Positions 9,810-22,326 of a DNA stretch of 64,000 nt are shown here, one piece after another. The stretch's first letter is position 1, and the number at the start of each line of letters is the position of its first letter. Source of the DNA: Lophius americanus (Eukaryota > Chordata > Actinopteri > Lophiiformes > Lophiidae); contig JBBDHG010000097.1 of assembly GCA_037951165.1 (NCBI GenBank), positions 1,456,501 to 1,520,500 on the forward strand. The letters run 5' to 3'. Made by a program: the position numbers and the translations under genes. Under the pieces are notes generated by a model. It was not told the DNA's origin. It searched no databases and saw only the letters and a list, made by a program, of their open reading frames with translations.

Positions 9810-12680
9810 ATTCTCCTTCAATCTTTTCTCACTTATTCAACCCCCACCCACATCTGTCTTTCCTCCATTCTTCCCTCCCCTCCCTCTCCTCCCTAACAAG
9901 CATTGTCATTGATTAATTTAATTAAAATTAATACCATGTATTACTCATTCCAGATTCTCTGTAAGATAGTGCAAACATGTTGGGAAATTTTGGTGTTCGT
10001 TGATGATTATCTCTATTTTTTTTCTCTTTTTGAATATTCTTTCTCGCTAAATGCGTGAAACTTGAAGAGCATACAGAAAACGTGAAGGAAGGAAAAGGAA
10101 AGCATCAGCAGGACGACACACATTGGGTTAATTCTGCTTACAGATGTTAATTTTGCCATATAGAGACTAATTATGTATTGGATGCCAACATTTCTCACAT
10201 TTACACTGGGCAAGACAGGGTAACCTAACATATATCCACCAGCCAGCCATAACATTATAACAACAACAACACTAACAGGTGTATTCAGAATAGCAGTGAC
10301 CTTTTAATTACTATTTAATTACTATTTAATCTGTAAGTGGGTGGGATGTATTCGGCAGCAAGTGAACATATTTATGCTGAAGTTGTTGTTTTTGAATCAG
10401 GAAAAGAAAAAAATCTGATGGCTAGAGGACTGGTCTATGATGTACCGCTATACAATTAAGAGAAAAACATTTAAAAACATAAAACTACATACAGCTTTTA
10501 GTTTTCTGAATCTTGTAGAAGTTACCTTCAATTATTCTTCTTTATCATTTACAGTGACCTAAAAGCACATCACAAAACTGCATAAAAGACATCAAAATCA
10601 CGCCAATAATAATAATTAACAATAATTAATGATGTAAATTCACAAGCTATAGGTCAGATGAAAAGGCTGGGTTCTATACACAGCATGGATTTTGCTGTCC
10701 GTTTTGCAAATGAGTTCCCTGTAACTTTTGTTAGACAGATATTTGCACATTTGAACTTGGATCTGTTACTCATTAGCAAAATATAAAACAGGCACCTTTT
10801 TGAGTCATAGTAAGGTACAAAATGTGGTCCGTTTTGTTAGTGGTAAGAGGTTTGAGGTATTGGAAATGTGTTATGTAATGTTTTTCGGCCTGTGAGAACT
10901 GGTGATTTATCCAGAGTATTCTGCCTCTCATCGAAATTCAGTGTTGGGTAAGGGATCAGCTTCAGCCCCCTGGAACCCTGATTGCATAAAAAGCTATTGG
11001 AAGCAGACAGAATGATTATTTTGATTTTACAAAATGCTACTTTGTTTTTACCTCTGGCAGAAGAATTTGACTTCTTGTAATGGCCACATGTGACATACAC
11101 ATAATTGCAATTGGTTTCTTCTCTTCTTTTCAACTATTTGGAATTCTTTAAAAATAGCATTTAAAGGCTGTGGTTTTCAATCCTTTTGTGATTAAGATAC
11201 CTTGTGTTTGTGCATGTTTTCCTCCTGCTCTTGTTGAAAGTGTTAGCTTCTCTTAATTGATATGTGAGTTTACATTTTGGCTGACCGAGATAGTGTGTGT
11301 GCACAGCGAGCTACACCAAAGGGGGAAGTCGGCAGTGTTACAGAGGAAACGCCGTTTGTGTTCGGTGTGGATGAATTATTACCCTTTCTTACTATTTACC
11401 TGGGGGACGGCCCTGTGGTGAATTATGCTTTCCCAACACACTGCAGTTGTAAACGGTTTCACCCTTGACCTGCCACTGAGGACTCTGTAGCAGAGAGAGG
11501 GGAGAAACCATGGCCCTTACCGACAGTAGCATAATCTATGTGAAACTGTTTGCCCTAGCAATAATTAGCAATCTGCCAGCTCTGCCCGGTGAGCTTTGTT
11601 AGGGCTTAACTCATGGCTGACATGCTCTCCATTAGAAACGATAGATGTTAAACAAGAACAACCAAATCATCCAGAACTCTTCTGTTTGAGGACTCCGGTT
11701 GGTAATCAAGTCAAGCTTTCTGCATTTGTCAGTGAGATTCAAATATTTTCAAAATGAAATGATAATGCCAAGAGTAACAGTAAGATTACACGTATCACAC
11801 ACTATAAAGTTTCATCAAAGTCCTTTAGGTTTTAGTCTGGTCCAAGATACGCTTTGGGGCTTCATTTGATGCCATTTGACAAAAGACTGTTTTAACACAA
11901 TAATCTATTTTCTGCAGTTTCACTAAATATCTTATACCATCTCAGCCAGTAACTAAGTTATTAATAATTCAATAAATCTGACTAAGATGGACAATTCTGA
12001 TTTGAACCTGTTCATGACAATTCCCTCCTTAAAGAATGCAATTTGTGATTGTGTGCTTAGCCCCGCTTTTGGTCAAGCTATTTCGTCCATGTATGTCAGA
12101 AAAATGTGAAAGAGAACTCTCAGTAGAGTAACTGTCTTTTCATGTAACTAAAGATCTTTAAAAAAAGAAAAAGAAAACCCTGGTATTATGCCTTGGTTAT
12201 TTAATGCTTGAGTACACCTGCAGGGATTTTATGGAAACAACTTTATTACCTGGGTGGTGAAATCATTGGATCTGTTTATATTCCTGCTTGATCGACCCAT
12301 TGATGGTAATGATCCCTCTTTCAGTCTTATCCTTGGCTTTGAGGAAGCGGACAAAATGTTCACCAGACAGTCCTTTGCTTTTTACAGCTTTATGCTGCAT
12401 GTCACAAGAATGTGAGAAGTCTACATCTAAGTCTGCTGATCCTTTGTGTAAGCTTTACAAAATCTCCCAAGATCAAGTTGCATGTAAAGATGGCGGTGTG
12501 GACAATGGACTACAACTGACATTAGACCTGGAATTAGTTAGAAGCTGTAAGCACAATCTAATGATCTTTTTTTCACAAATTTATGTAATTTCTTTGAGTA
12601 ATAATACCCTTTTTAGTGAACACATTTATTCTTTCCTGGCATTACTTTTTCTAGTCATTTGACATTTCCTAGTGAAATTT
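9810..12680. other. Intron 1 stretch without recognised element
   Basis: No exon or transposon recognised. A mixed-complexity island at about 11480-11640 could be regulatory but has no decisive motif. The 124-codon open frame at 12288-12662 resembles no known protein. Confidence 0.5.
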
Positions 12681-12692
12681 TCTAGTGAAAAA

Positions 12693-13273
12693 TAGGGCTG
12701 TCCAATTGATAATAAAAAGACAGCGATCTCAATTCAGACTTATAGGCCTATACAAGCTCTTTTTTGTAGTACAGTGATATTGATAGTTTGGAGGCATTTT
12801 GATTTAGTTCTGGATGTAGTGTCTAACAAAGCCGTTTGTCCATGGTAAGACTCCGACTTAAGTATATTTTGAACTGTTTGTAATGTTTGATGGATTAATT
12901 AACCAGCGGAGGACATTGAGCCAAAAAATCAACCCCTTTACAGTGGATTTCTCCGCCTAAATAACTAATCAGAGTAGATAGACGGGCAGTAATCATGGTT
13001 ACAAAGACTGTGTGACAGCTTGAAAAGCTCAGTGCTTCAGCTAATGTTATCCGTGTCAGACATGGTTGTGTTCGGACATGAAAACAGAAGTGCCCGTACT
13101 TCAGTACAGCGAATGTACACAGATTGTGAATGTGGTTTTTCTTTTTTTTCTTAATTTCTCATGTACATAATAAAGCGCTATATGATTTAAACTGAATGGT
13201 AAGATAGTTGAGAGAATCGGGATCTCTATTCTAAGCAACAAAATTGGCAATTCTCATTTTAGCCAGAATCCTA
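12693..13273. mobile_element. Non-autonomous hAT-type DNA transposon relic
   Basis: The left end TAGGGCTGTCC is typical of fish hAT elements. The right end reads ...CCTA, which is TAGGATTCTGG in reverse complement. Flanks are GTGAAAAA (12685-12692) and TTGAAAAA (13274-13281), an 8-bp target duplication with one mismatch, as hAT transposition makes. At 581 bp with no transposase frame it is non-autonomous and old. Confidence 0.72.
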
Positions 13274-13281
13274 TTGAAAAA

Positions 13282-15044
13282 AAGATACTGTATGTGTGCC
13301 CTTTTAAGGCTCAGTTTGTAAAATTTAGGATGAATTTAGGGGTATCCCCTTGAATAAATGGAATAAAATATTCTTTACTTTTTTTGTATATACTCTAAGT
13401 TGATAGTAAAATTCAAGCCAAGAGCCAAAGCTAGCCACTGAGCATTTACAAGCTAATTTATGCTAATTTATTTTCTGAGTTTATAGATACAGAGGAAACC
13501 GAAGAAACTGGGCAATCTGGGATAGATAAAGGTAGTAAAGCCAGAATTCAAGGAAGACACAACAATTGTCTTAAACATGCCAAAGGAAAAATAAAAAATC
13601 CTTATTTCACAATCTATTTAATGACATCATAGCCCAATTGCTTTTTTTTTTTCAATTTGTAAATGATCATACCTCTTCTGACATATTTTTTCTTGGTTGT
13701 TGTCTGAATGACATATTGAGGTATGTTAAAGCTGAAAGATGCACTATTTGAGAAAGGCAATTATTTATGTAAGAAGATTAAATATATAGATATGTTTAGC
13801 TAGCTAGCACGGGCTACCTAAAAACTTATTTTTTATAATCAAATATAATTAATATACATCTAAAGTCAATTGCGACATGCTGAAGTGCACAAAACTAGAT
13901 GAATATTGAAGTACGGTAGTAGAGGAGTGGCTTTTTAAACCGCTTGCATGCTTCAGCCCAAAACAATCACCACGTTCGCGCAGATAGTGTATTTTCCTGT
14001 TACATCCTTGTCGGAGACGCATCTGTAAACTACTTTGACTCAAGTGTCGAGGGTGATAGGAAGGCAGATTCCGTAGACATTTGTCTTCTCCAAAGTGGAT
14101 TTTTATTTACAGTGCTCAATTGACTCAGACAAAAATACAAAACAAAAGGAAGATTTCTCTAATTTACCTCCAAAACAACTTTTACACTACAAAAGATATG
14201 TGGTGACATGTGTCCCAGACTACCTTGGCTAGGGGTTTGAGTGATCAGATCACAATGCGCTTTAGTGATTGTTAATACTTGTATTTGGTGATGTGTCTCA
14301 CTGTCCACTTGTGATCCGATTGCCTAAAACACATTTTGAAACCAAGCCATAACAGTGTCATTGTGTGAATTCACACCGATTTTCAGTTATTTGTTTCCGA
14401 CACGTCGAACAAAGTAATCACAAGCAGAGGATTACTCAATAAACTGCATTTATTGCGCAGTATCACACTTAACTTCACTGGAAGAAGTTAGAGCAAATTT
14501 ATACTTCTTAGTTAACTAATGTTACTTGGAAAAAAATTGTTTCAAACTTTGAAACTGAAAATAACTAAATATAATACATATGAATCCAACATGAATTATT
14601 AAATTAATTCATAAAATATAATACAATCAAATGAAAGTTCAAACATCTCAGTTGTGCCAAGTACAAGCTTTTCACATTATGAATGAGTGTGTGTTTCTTA
14701 TAACTTGATTGTTTATTCCTCGCCTTGGAGATAATTTTGTCCATGGCATCACGGTAAAGATGTCAACTGAAGATGCTTTAGCTTGTGTGTCTCTTGATAC
14801 CTCCCAAACGGCTTATGTTGGTGGTTGGGGAGAATTTCTGACCCTAAGATTCAACTGACCTCTGCAATCCTCAAGCTGTAATCCTTGGAGAGTCTATTGC
14901 CAGTCAAGCCATCCTCCTCGAAATGCCAGAGGTCAGTTTGCAGGCCTGTACAATGGTAGTGGAAACCCCGAAGAGGATAGAGAGCCCCTGATATCCGGTT
15001 TGGAAAAAACCCTGACTGCTTTTTTTTGTCCTCTTCTCCCACAT
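13282..15044. other. Intron 1 stretch without recognised element
   Basis: AT-rich unique-looking sequence. No exon or repeat family recognised. Confidence 0.5.
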
Positions 15045-15880
15045 TTATAATAATAATAACAATACATTTAATTAATAACACACTTTACATTTGGATCTAA
15101 TCTCAAAGTGCTACAAGGTAAAAGCAGATAAAAGCATCAACTAAAAATCTATAATAATTATATAAAAATATGACCAAAAAGCATCAAAATTGATTAAAAT
15201 ATATATGTTCTGCTAAAAAGGAAAGTTCTAAGTCCCTTTTTAAAAGTCGGGGTTGTCTGTGGAGCCCTCAGATGGTCAGGGATGGCATTCCACAGAACAG
15301 AAGACCCGATCACCCATGGTACTGAGCTTAGTCCGGGGGAGGAAGAGGCAGTATGAGTGGGTAGAACAGAGGGATTGTGTTGAGGTCAGTGGTCTGAGTA
15401 GTTCTTTCACGCCGAGGTTTGTGACTGATGAAGAGAGGGGAATGTCGTGACCAAAGAAAGTAATACTGGTTATGGAGAAGGACTGGGTCTGATGTGGGAT
15501 GCCACATTGCTTCGGTTTTGGAGCTGTTCAACTGGAGAAAGTTGTCTTTCATCTACAACTTTATTTCCTCCAGACAAGCACGAAGAGTTGTAACGGGAGA
15601 TGATTATGATGATGAGGATGGAGAAGCTGCGGAGTAATATGTGTCAGTTTTTATGTAGATTTGCATGTCATCAGCATAGCAATTGAATGAGAGTCGATAA
15701 TGACTGATGACACGGCCAAGGGGGAACATGTACAGTATAAAGAGAATGGGACCGGGGACTGATTCCTGGGGAACCCCACAAGTGATGGTGTGTGTCCGGG
15801 ACCTTGCACTACCAAGGGAAATGTATTCTGTTCGGTCGGTGAAGTAGGATTTATTCCTGGTATAAAAGTTACATCGAAAA
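15045..15880 (-). mobile_element. 5'-truncated L2/Rex-type LINE, reverse transcriptase C-terminal part
   Basis: On the minus strand, frames starting near 15870 read reverse-transcriptase motifs: GVPQESVPGPILF, then the catalytic box FNCYADD (around 15690) and NFLQLNSSKTEAMW (near 15520). A shifted frame then gives WNAIPDHLRAPQ and FKKGLRTFLF (about 15190-15275), the usual C-terminal block of fish L2/Rex ORF2. Stops and frameshifts show it is dead. The 3' UTR runs to an A/T-rich TAATAATAA-type tail at about 15045-15060. Only the last 0.8 kb remains, as expected from 5' truncation. Confidence 0.85.
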
Positions 15881-15974
15881 TGTATAGGTGTTTTCTGTAG
15901 GGTTTGTCGTTATGGGATAGCTTTGAGCTACGTGGCTCTGATCTCTGATCTCTTATCCACTGAACGCTAAGACG

Positions 15975-15976
<2 letters not shown>

Positions 15977-16013
<37 letters not shown>
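15977..16013. repeat. (TG)n microsatellite
   Basis: Uninterrupted TG dinucleotides just 5' of the LINE fragment. Confidence 0.95.
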
Positions 16014-16016
<3 letters not shown>

Positions 16017-16285
16017 TGAGAAATAGAGTCAACCAGTGTTATGACAAGCCCCCCCCAGCGGCAGTGATAAGGCAGGCCATTTGCTCCTACTGTGCTGAGC
16101 ACTCTGTTCCGGGATGTTAAGGCAACCTGGGCAAACAACCCGGCCTGACCTGCTTTTACTGTCACACACAAACACACATTTATGTTATTGGTTTTCCTGA
16201 CCAACCAACAATAAATGCAACTGTAGCTTCTAGCTGTGAAGCTTGAATTCCTGGATCACCAACATTAAACCGGGTGTACATTACG

Positions 16286-16386
16286 AGGTCATAGGTCATA
16301 GTACTCTGACGAAATAGAACAATACTCCCATTCTGAGGCATATGCAGCACTTATTACAAACACAAGTTTGCATTGACCTTTGATCC
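16286..16386. promoter_or_regulatory. Pair of DR1 nuclear-receptor half-site repeats
   Basis: AGGTCA-T-AGGTCA at 16286-16298 is a perfect direct repeat with 1-nt spacing. TGACCTTTGATCC at 16374-16386 is a near-perfect DR1 on the other strand (GGATCA-A-AGGTCA). HNF4, RXR/PPAR and COUP-TF proteins bind DR1 sites, and COUP-TFII is a reported FOG2 partner. Function is inferred from motif only. Confidence 0.4.
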
Positions 16387-16399
16387 TATGAGCACCTGC

Positions 16400-18960
16400 T
16401 CCCTAGGATGTCAGTCAACAACTGAAAATAAGGCTCGTATTAACCAAAAATTATAACAGTTAATAGTATCATTGATGACTATAGTAATAATGTTAATTTT
16501 CTACAGAAAACAAGTATCCTTTTACACTACACCCAGAATAACACTACACTTCTACTTATTGTATAACAAGAAGGAACAGACATCATATGAATAACAAGAA
16601 TTAGTCATCTGAAATTCTAAACATTGTCATAATATACTCTATTTCACAAGAACCAAAAACAAATCTTGCACCATTCTCAAACTCCTTCTCGTCTGTAGAA
16701 CCATCTTTCCATACGGTTTTATTGAAATCTGTTTATAGCTTTTAGAGTCAATTACATGCAAACAAACACGGTTAATCACTGAAAAACTGTGAAGGAATGT
16801 GATATACTCAGAGGTTATGTGATATTGACCAACAATTATATCACTAGTTATTTTGCCGTTTGCAATTAGTATACAATATTTTGCATCTCTCCAAATTTTT
16901 AATAAAATCATTATATTGTACCTGCTCACTCTTGTAATTAAACATTAATTTTGTACCAATGACAGCAATGGAAAATAACCTATTTATAGTATTAAGCTCT
17001 GAACAGGTTTTCTGAGTGTTATTTAGGCTGTCATGGCTAGCTAACTCATGAACTGTTCAAATTGTTTGTATTCTGAGGGGTGGTCTGTATGGAGATGGTG
17101 CGCTGAGTTATACTTGTGTAAATGTTTTACACTACAGGTGTAATACATAGTACAAAATAGTGGAAATTCAACGAAACATAGGGTTGGATTCTTCACTTCA
17201 CATTTTTCACTATATTGAAAAAGTAGTCTCTTAATAATGAATTTACAAAAAAGGTAAAAGAAACTTTCAATTTAAAGGAGTCTTATTTTGATAAATAGTG
17301 TAATTGTCATTTGGCTGGTATACATTTTGTTTTCAAGTTAAGATATGTCTCACTTAAAAGGGTTTTGAATTGATGCTATTAAGAATAACCTTTACTTCAG
17401 TGGGTGTTCAACCAATAATTACATACTGAAAATATTATGCTAAAGATGGACTGGGGATATGTTGATCATTGTCCATATGAAACACAGAGCAACTGGCTGG
17501 TGGTGTGTCCCAGAAGCTAATAATCATTCATTAAATTTAGTGCTCTAGATTAATGGATATCTGTTCATTTTTGGATTAAAAACATTTTCATGTAGTTTGA
17601 TCCTCAGGAGGTGTAAACAGAATTCAGTATGACGGAAAGAGAGTGACACAAAGACAGGATAAAGAAAATCAGCAGCCATCAAACTCACAGGACAAGAGGA
17701 AGAATGTGAAGAAAAGGTGACGATGAGGTGGGGGAGGTGATACCTGGTACCTGGACAGGAGTATTTTAGTTTATCTAAAATACCAACAAGGATTTGTCCT
17801 TAAAGACGGATACCCAGTTGACTGGATAAAAAACTGGTAAACCAAAACAAATTTCCCCATTCAAATGAATGGAAATTCCATTAGTTTGTTCAATATCACA
17901 AAAATATCCATCTAAAAATTATTGTCCATGTTATTTTATACATAGTAAAGGAATTTTACTAACAAATAGGAATAATAAACCATATAAAAGCCTTCAAATG
18001 TAAGCGGACACTAGTGCGTGGATACTATTCTGCGAGTGTATGACGCTAACAGCGTACGCTATTGAGGCTGACCTTAGATCCAATTGTTCTTCGCTCTAGT
18101 CTTGGGGCACATAAAGGAAGCCCACGCTCGCGGCTTCGACTTGTTCAAACGAGATGCTCGTAAACCAAAGCACAGCAACCCTTATACCAATCAAGTTTCT
18201 TACGAGATACAAATACTCTTTCGTATCGGGAAAAATCCGCGAATCAATCAAAAAAAAAAAATGCTCATAAATTAAATCACCGCTCAAAAAGCAAGGCACA
18301 TTTTTTGAAGCACTGTACTTCCTCTACTCCAGGCTAAAAAGTTTATTTAAAAATTTTTTTTTTTTTATAGCTATATATCAATCATTCCATTTACTATTAT
18401 AACAACTTCTGTTAGTCTTTAATGTCATGCTCTGCAAGCATCTCCTGATCAAAACTCAACCAACTGTCAAGCAAACATTTAAAAAAGAAGTAAGGTTTAT
18501 CCCACATCCAAACAAGACAAAGAATTTAAGTGTATTTTATTGCCGTGGACTTGATTCACATGTAGAGTAGTGGAAGTACAGCAGATGTACAGACTTTTAT
18601 AGTGTTTCTTCCACTTCAAAAATAATCCACTATAGTATAGCTTTCATTCAACCAAAGAAGGTTAGAAATCTTCAGTTTTCATTCCTTTATGGGCCGTTGT
18701 AAATAGTAATCATAATATTGCTGAAACTGCTCTGAAGTGGTTATAATGCATTGGAAATCCTATACTGTTGTAACACTATTTCTTATTAACAAGATGACAA
18801 GATAACTTTTGTCAATGATGAGCGTCTGGAAGCAGTATTTGTTGTTGCAGTTTCTGCTCACGGCCAACAGAGGAGGATGAAAAGCATGGCTAGCTTATTC
18901 TCATTATAAATGTAAAGTTCATTTATTTTATTAAAATTTGGAATGTAAGGCTATTAGCGA
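16400..18960. other. Intron 1 stretch without recognised element
   Basis: AT-rich, mostly unique-looking. No exon or mobile element identified. Confidence 0.5.
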
Positions 18961-19138
<178 letters not shown>

Positions 19139-19139
19139 T

Positions 19140-20690
19140 TTTTTTCTCCTTCGCCGTATCTCTCTCATGCTCATTGTGTACATTATGAGTCATGTGAGCC
19201 AGTAGTGTTGCAGTGATCCAGGCCTTTGAATTGCTTTGTGCTTGTGTAAACCGTGGGGCTCTGGCTCCCCGACTGATAAGTAAACTGCCAATCAACCGGC
19301 TGTGTGTGTGGTGTGTGTATAATGAGGCAGGAAGTGTCTGGCCATGTTTTGTTCTATTAGGCCATACTGTTTGTGCCACAGGTGAATAGACATCATAATA
19401 ACAGCATTTAATATCAATTTATTAAAGAGGAATTCAGTAATAATATTGTAATTGTAATAATTGTAATATAAAATATTACAATATAATTGTAATATATTTG
19501 GAGTTACCATACCGGAGTTCTTAGGGCTATCTTAATTATAACACATAAGTTAAAATGGTGTGCTCCTGTAGAATATTTTGTCTTTATTTTGTATGTGACA
19601 TTCAAATAGTCACTAGGTATCTGAGGACTAAAGAGGTGTTGGAAGCTATGAGGGCTGGTGCTTCTCAAATACGAGGGATCTACAGATTATCAGCTTGCCT
19701 TTTTAAAAAGAATCTCATCACATATTCAGTATTTTCTGAAATCTCTGATTTTTATAGCCCCACCTAAAGGGACTTGAGTGGGGGTACCCTTTTTTGTCTC
19801 TCCTGCGACGTATCTGGGTACAGTCTATCCACTTTTCCTCAGAAAAAGAAAGAAAAGCACTGAACAGAAGGGTGAAGGTGGCGTACATCATACTTTTCCT
19901 GAACCTTTCTGCTTACTGGGGCTTATGGAGCGAGTGCTTGATGCCCCCTCTCTCTTCTTCTCCTCTCCTCCCCTCCTTTACTTTGACACTTGAAGGCCTT
20001 GGTAGATTCCCTCCACCATGTTTGGATAGGTAAGGTTGAGGTGCAGTTTAGGTTGCAGTCAGGAAGATCACTAGATATCACAACATTTAACACACAGTTT
20101 ATTTTAGATAAATTTCCTAGCCCTACTCTGGTGGCCATCCTTTTCATAACATATCAGCATCAGAACACAAACGTTCTAGTTTGTATTGTTCTTGTTTGAT
20201 TGCCATCCAGTTTCCACAATGGTTTTGTAATTTTAACATGTGTGGAATAAATTGACACATAGTTTCATCAGTCTCGATATAGATGCAGATAATGCAGGAG
20301 TAATGTAACACTTTTTTCAATCTGTAGATTATTATTGATCTCATACAACTTAACAGCCAGGACCGAAAAGAAGTCACATCGTAAACACTCCTCCAGCCTA
20401 CAGATGCAGCAACAGAACAAAACACAATGTCACTGCCATATCAGATACAATAACAAAGCCTTATATTTTTGGAAGTTAGTCATGATTTTTTAAGTTTTCT
20501 ATCTCTCTGTCAACATAACTCCCTCACCTGCACCCACAGACACTGCTTCATCTTCTTTTTAAATAATATCTTTCTTCTCGCCAGTCCACTGTACTTATTT
20601 TAATCTCGATTTATTCTATCTTTACCCCTCCACCGGCACTTCTCTATCACCCCTCCTTTCATTCTATCTATCAGCCCCCACCTCCTCTCT
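19140..20690. other. Intron 1 stretch without recognised element
   Basis: AT-rich repeats of TAATTGTAATA type lie at about 19430-19500. No exon or mobile element recognised. Confidence 0.5.
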
Positions 20691-20729
20691 CTGTCTCCAG
20701 CCAGACCCCTTGCCTTGCCGAACCAGGTC

Positions 20730-21025
20730 TTGGCGGTATGATAATGTGGAAAGTTGAACTGGCCCCATTACAGCGTGGCTGATGGTAGGGCAGATAAAGC
20801 TGTTGATAATGGGTGCAGATAGCGCTGACACAGCGGTCCAATAGCCTAGCGCCGCCATCCCACAGCCCCCTACGTCCCCCATTATCATTCCTGCCCACCG
20901 ATGGGCTCCCAGAACGCTATCTCCTCTCCATTTCCACTCCTGCGACAGATAAGAATGGAAATACTGACTTCATAGCTGACTGATTAAAGTGTCTGCCTTT
21001 CTTGATAATACACAGATAAATTATG
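20730..21025 (+). promoter_or_regulatory. Dense GATA-motif cluster, candidate enhancer
   Basis: Seven WGATAR motifs occur in 281 bp: 20739-20744, 20792-20797, 20804-20809, 20817-20822, 20947-20952, 21003-21008 and 21014-21019. All lie in + orientation in non-repetitive, GC-balanced sequence. Such a cluster inside the gene of a GATA cofactor suggests a GATA-responsive enhancer. This is inference. Confidence 0.45.
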
Positions 21026-21379
21026 TTTTTTTTCTTCCTCTTTTTCGTCTTCTTCTTCTCCTCCCCCCTTTCTATCTAGAAAAGGGTGGGTGCATCAGAA
21101 AGAAGAAAAACCCTCTCCTCTTTTCAATTCTCTATTCTTTTGTGGAGATTTTTTTGGAGGAGGGAGCGAGAGTGCCATGGGGAAGGGAGGGGGACTGAGA
21201 GTTTCTGTAGTTGTCATACTATTGGAAAAAGAGGAGATATGGAGATGTATTTTAATTGCAGATCATTATGTCCATCAATACCAGGCGGATGATAAATAAA
21301 ACTTTATTGCTGGCTTGTCAAGCCACTGTAAAGACAACAGAAGTTTTTGTTGGAAGTTATAGACTTAGATACGAAAAGA

Positions 21380-21434
21380 CAGAGGGAGAGAGAGTCAGGC
21401 TATACTGGACCATTTGTCCAGTATACTCCCTCTG
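21380..21434. repeat. Two-part nested hairpin
   Basis: Outer arms CAGAGGGAG (21380-21388) and CTCCCTCTG (21426-21434) and inner arms TATACTGGAC (21401-21410) and GTCCAGTATA (21416-21425) are all perfect. A 12-nt bulge lies on the left side and the loop is 5 nt. It is shorter than a typical miRNA precursor. Confidence 0.65.
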
Positions 21435-22326
21435 CAGCTACAGCCATGTCCAGGCTGTTTTATTTTTTTTTTAAATCACTGATCTATTCAGTTTGATACC
21501 AGGAAAGATCCCTGATGGATATGCTCTTTGCATCCAAATCCTTTAACCCATTTTATTTTTATCCCCAGTCCACCCATATACACACCCTGCAACCTCTATC
21601 TCCCTCCCTCCTCTTATCTTTAGCTCTGCAGCACTCTGTCTTTCCAACTGAACTTCTGTCCTCCTTCCTCCTCATCTCATCTCATATCTTCCTTCTTCCT
21701 TTCAATCAATCCTCTTCCTCATTCCTGATTAGCATATCTGTCAATCATTTTTTCAAACACTTATCATTAAAAAAAGCAAGCACAATCACTTTGAGGCAGC
21801 TGCCATGTTTATGCAGGCACCAGAATATGAGTTGGATAATAAGGGGCCATGTGACCAAAATCCTGTATGATGATGTTGATAATTTCGTATCCATACAACG
21901 ATAAATTTCTGTATAAAGACGGTTAGTTTCTTGAATTATAAACTTGAAAAAAGGAACTTATTATTATTTGAGTGTATAGGAAATGTTTTATTCCTTCCTA
22001 TATTGAACCTTTTGTGAAAAATTTCAATTAATTATATAAAATATATTAATGTATGAACTAAAAAGTGGCAAATATAAAATACATTATTGTTGTGTGGGTG
22101 TTGATAAGGCTGTCCTTTGTCAAAAACAATTCTTCAATTTTAATTTGTGGTTCAGACAAACTCAAAAGAACCAAGCATAGAATGATTTAATTTACATTAG
22201 ATTTTTTTATGGTGGAGTATGGGTGGATGTAATTCTAAAAACTGTTCTTTCGGCTGTTCCATTTAGGGGTTGCCACAATGTTATGCCTAAAATTTATAAT
22301 ATTACATTAGTTGTATTAATATAAAC
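21435..22326. other. Intron 1 stretch without recognised element
   Basis: Pyrimidine-rich then AT-rich sequence. No exon or repeat family recognised. Confidence 0.5.

Noticed and set aside
12288..12662. 124-codon open frame
   Set aside because: No recognisable domain, no Kozak or splice context, in AT-rich intron. Length is compatible with chance in 64 kb.
21515..21904. 129-codon Ser/Phe/Leu-rich frame
   Set aside because: It derives from pyrimidine-rich sequence and has no recognised domain.
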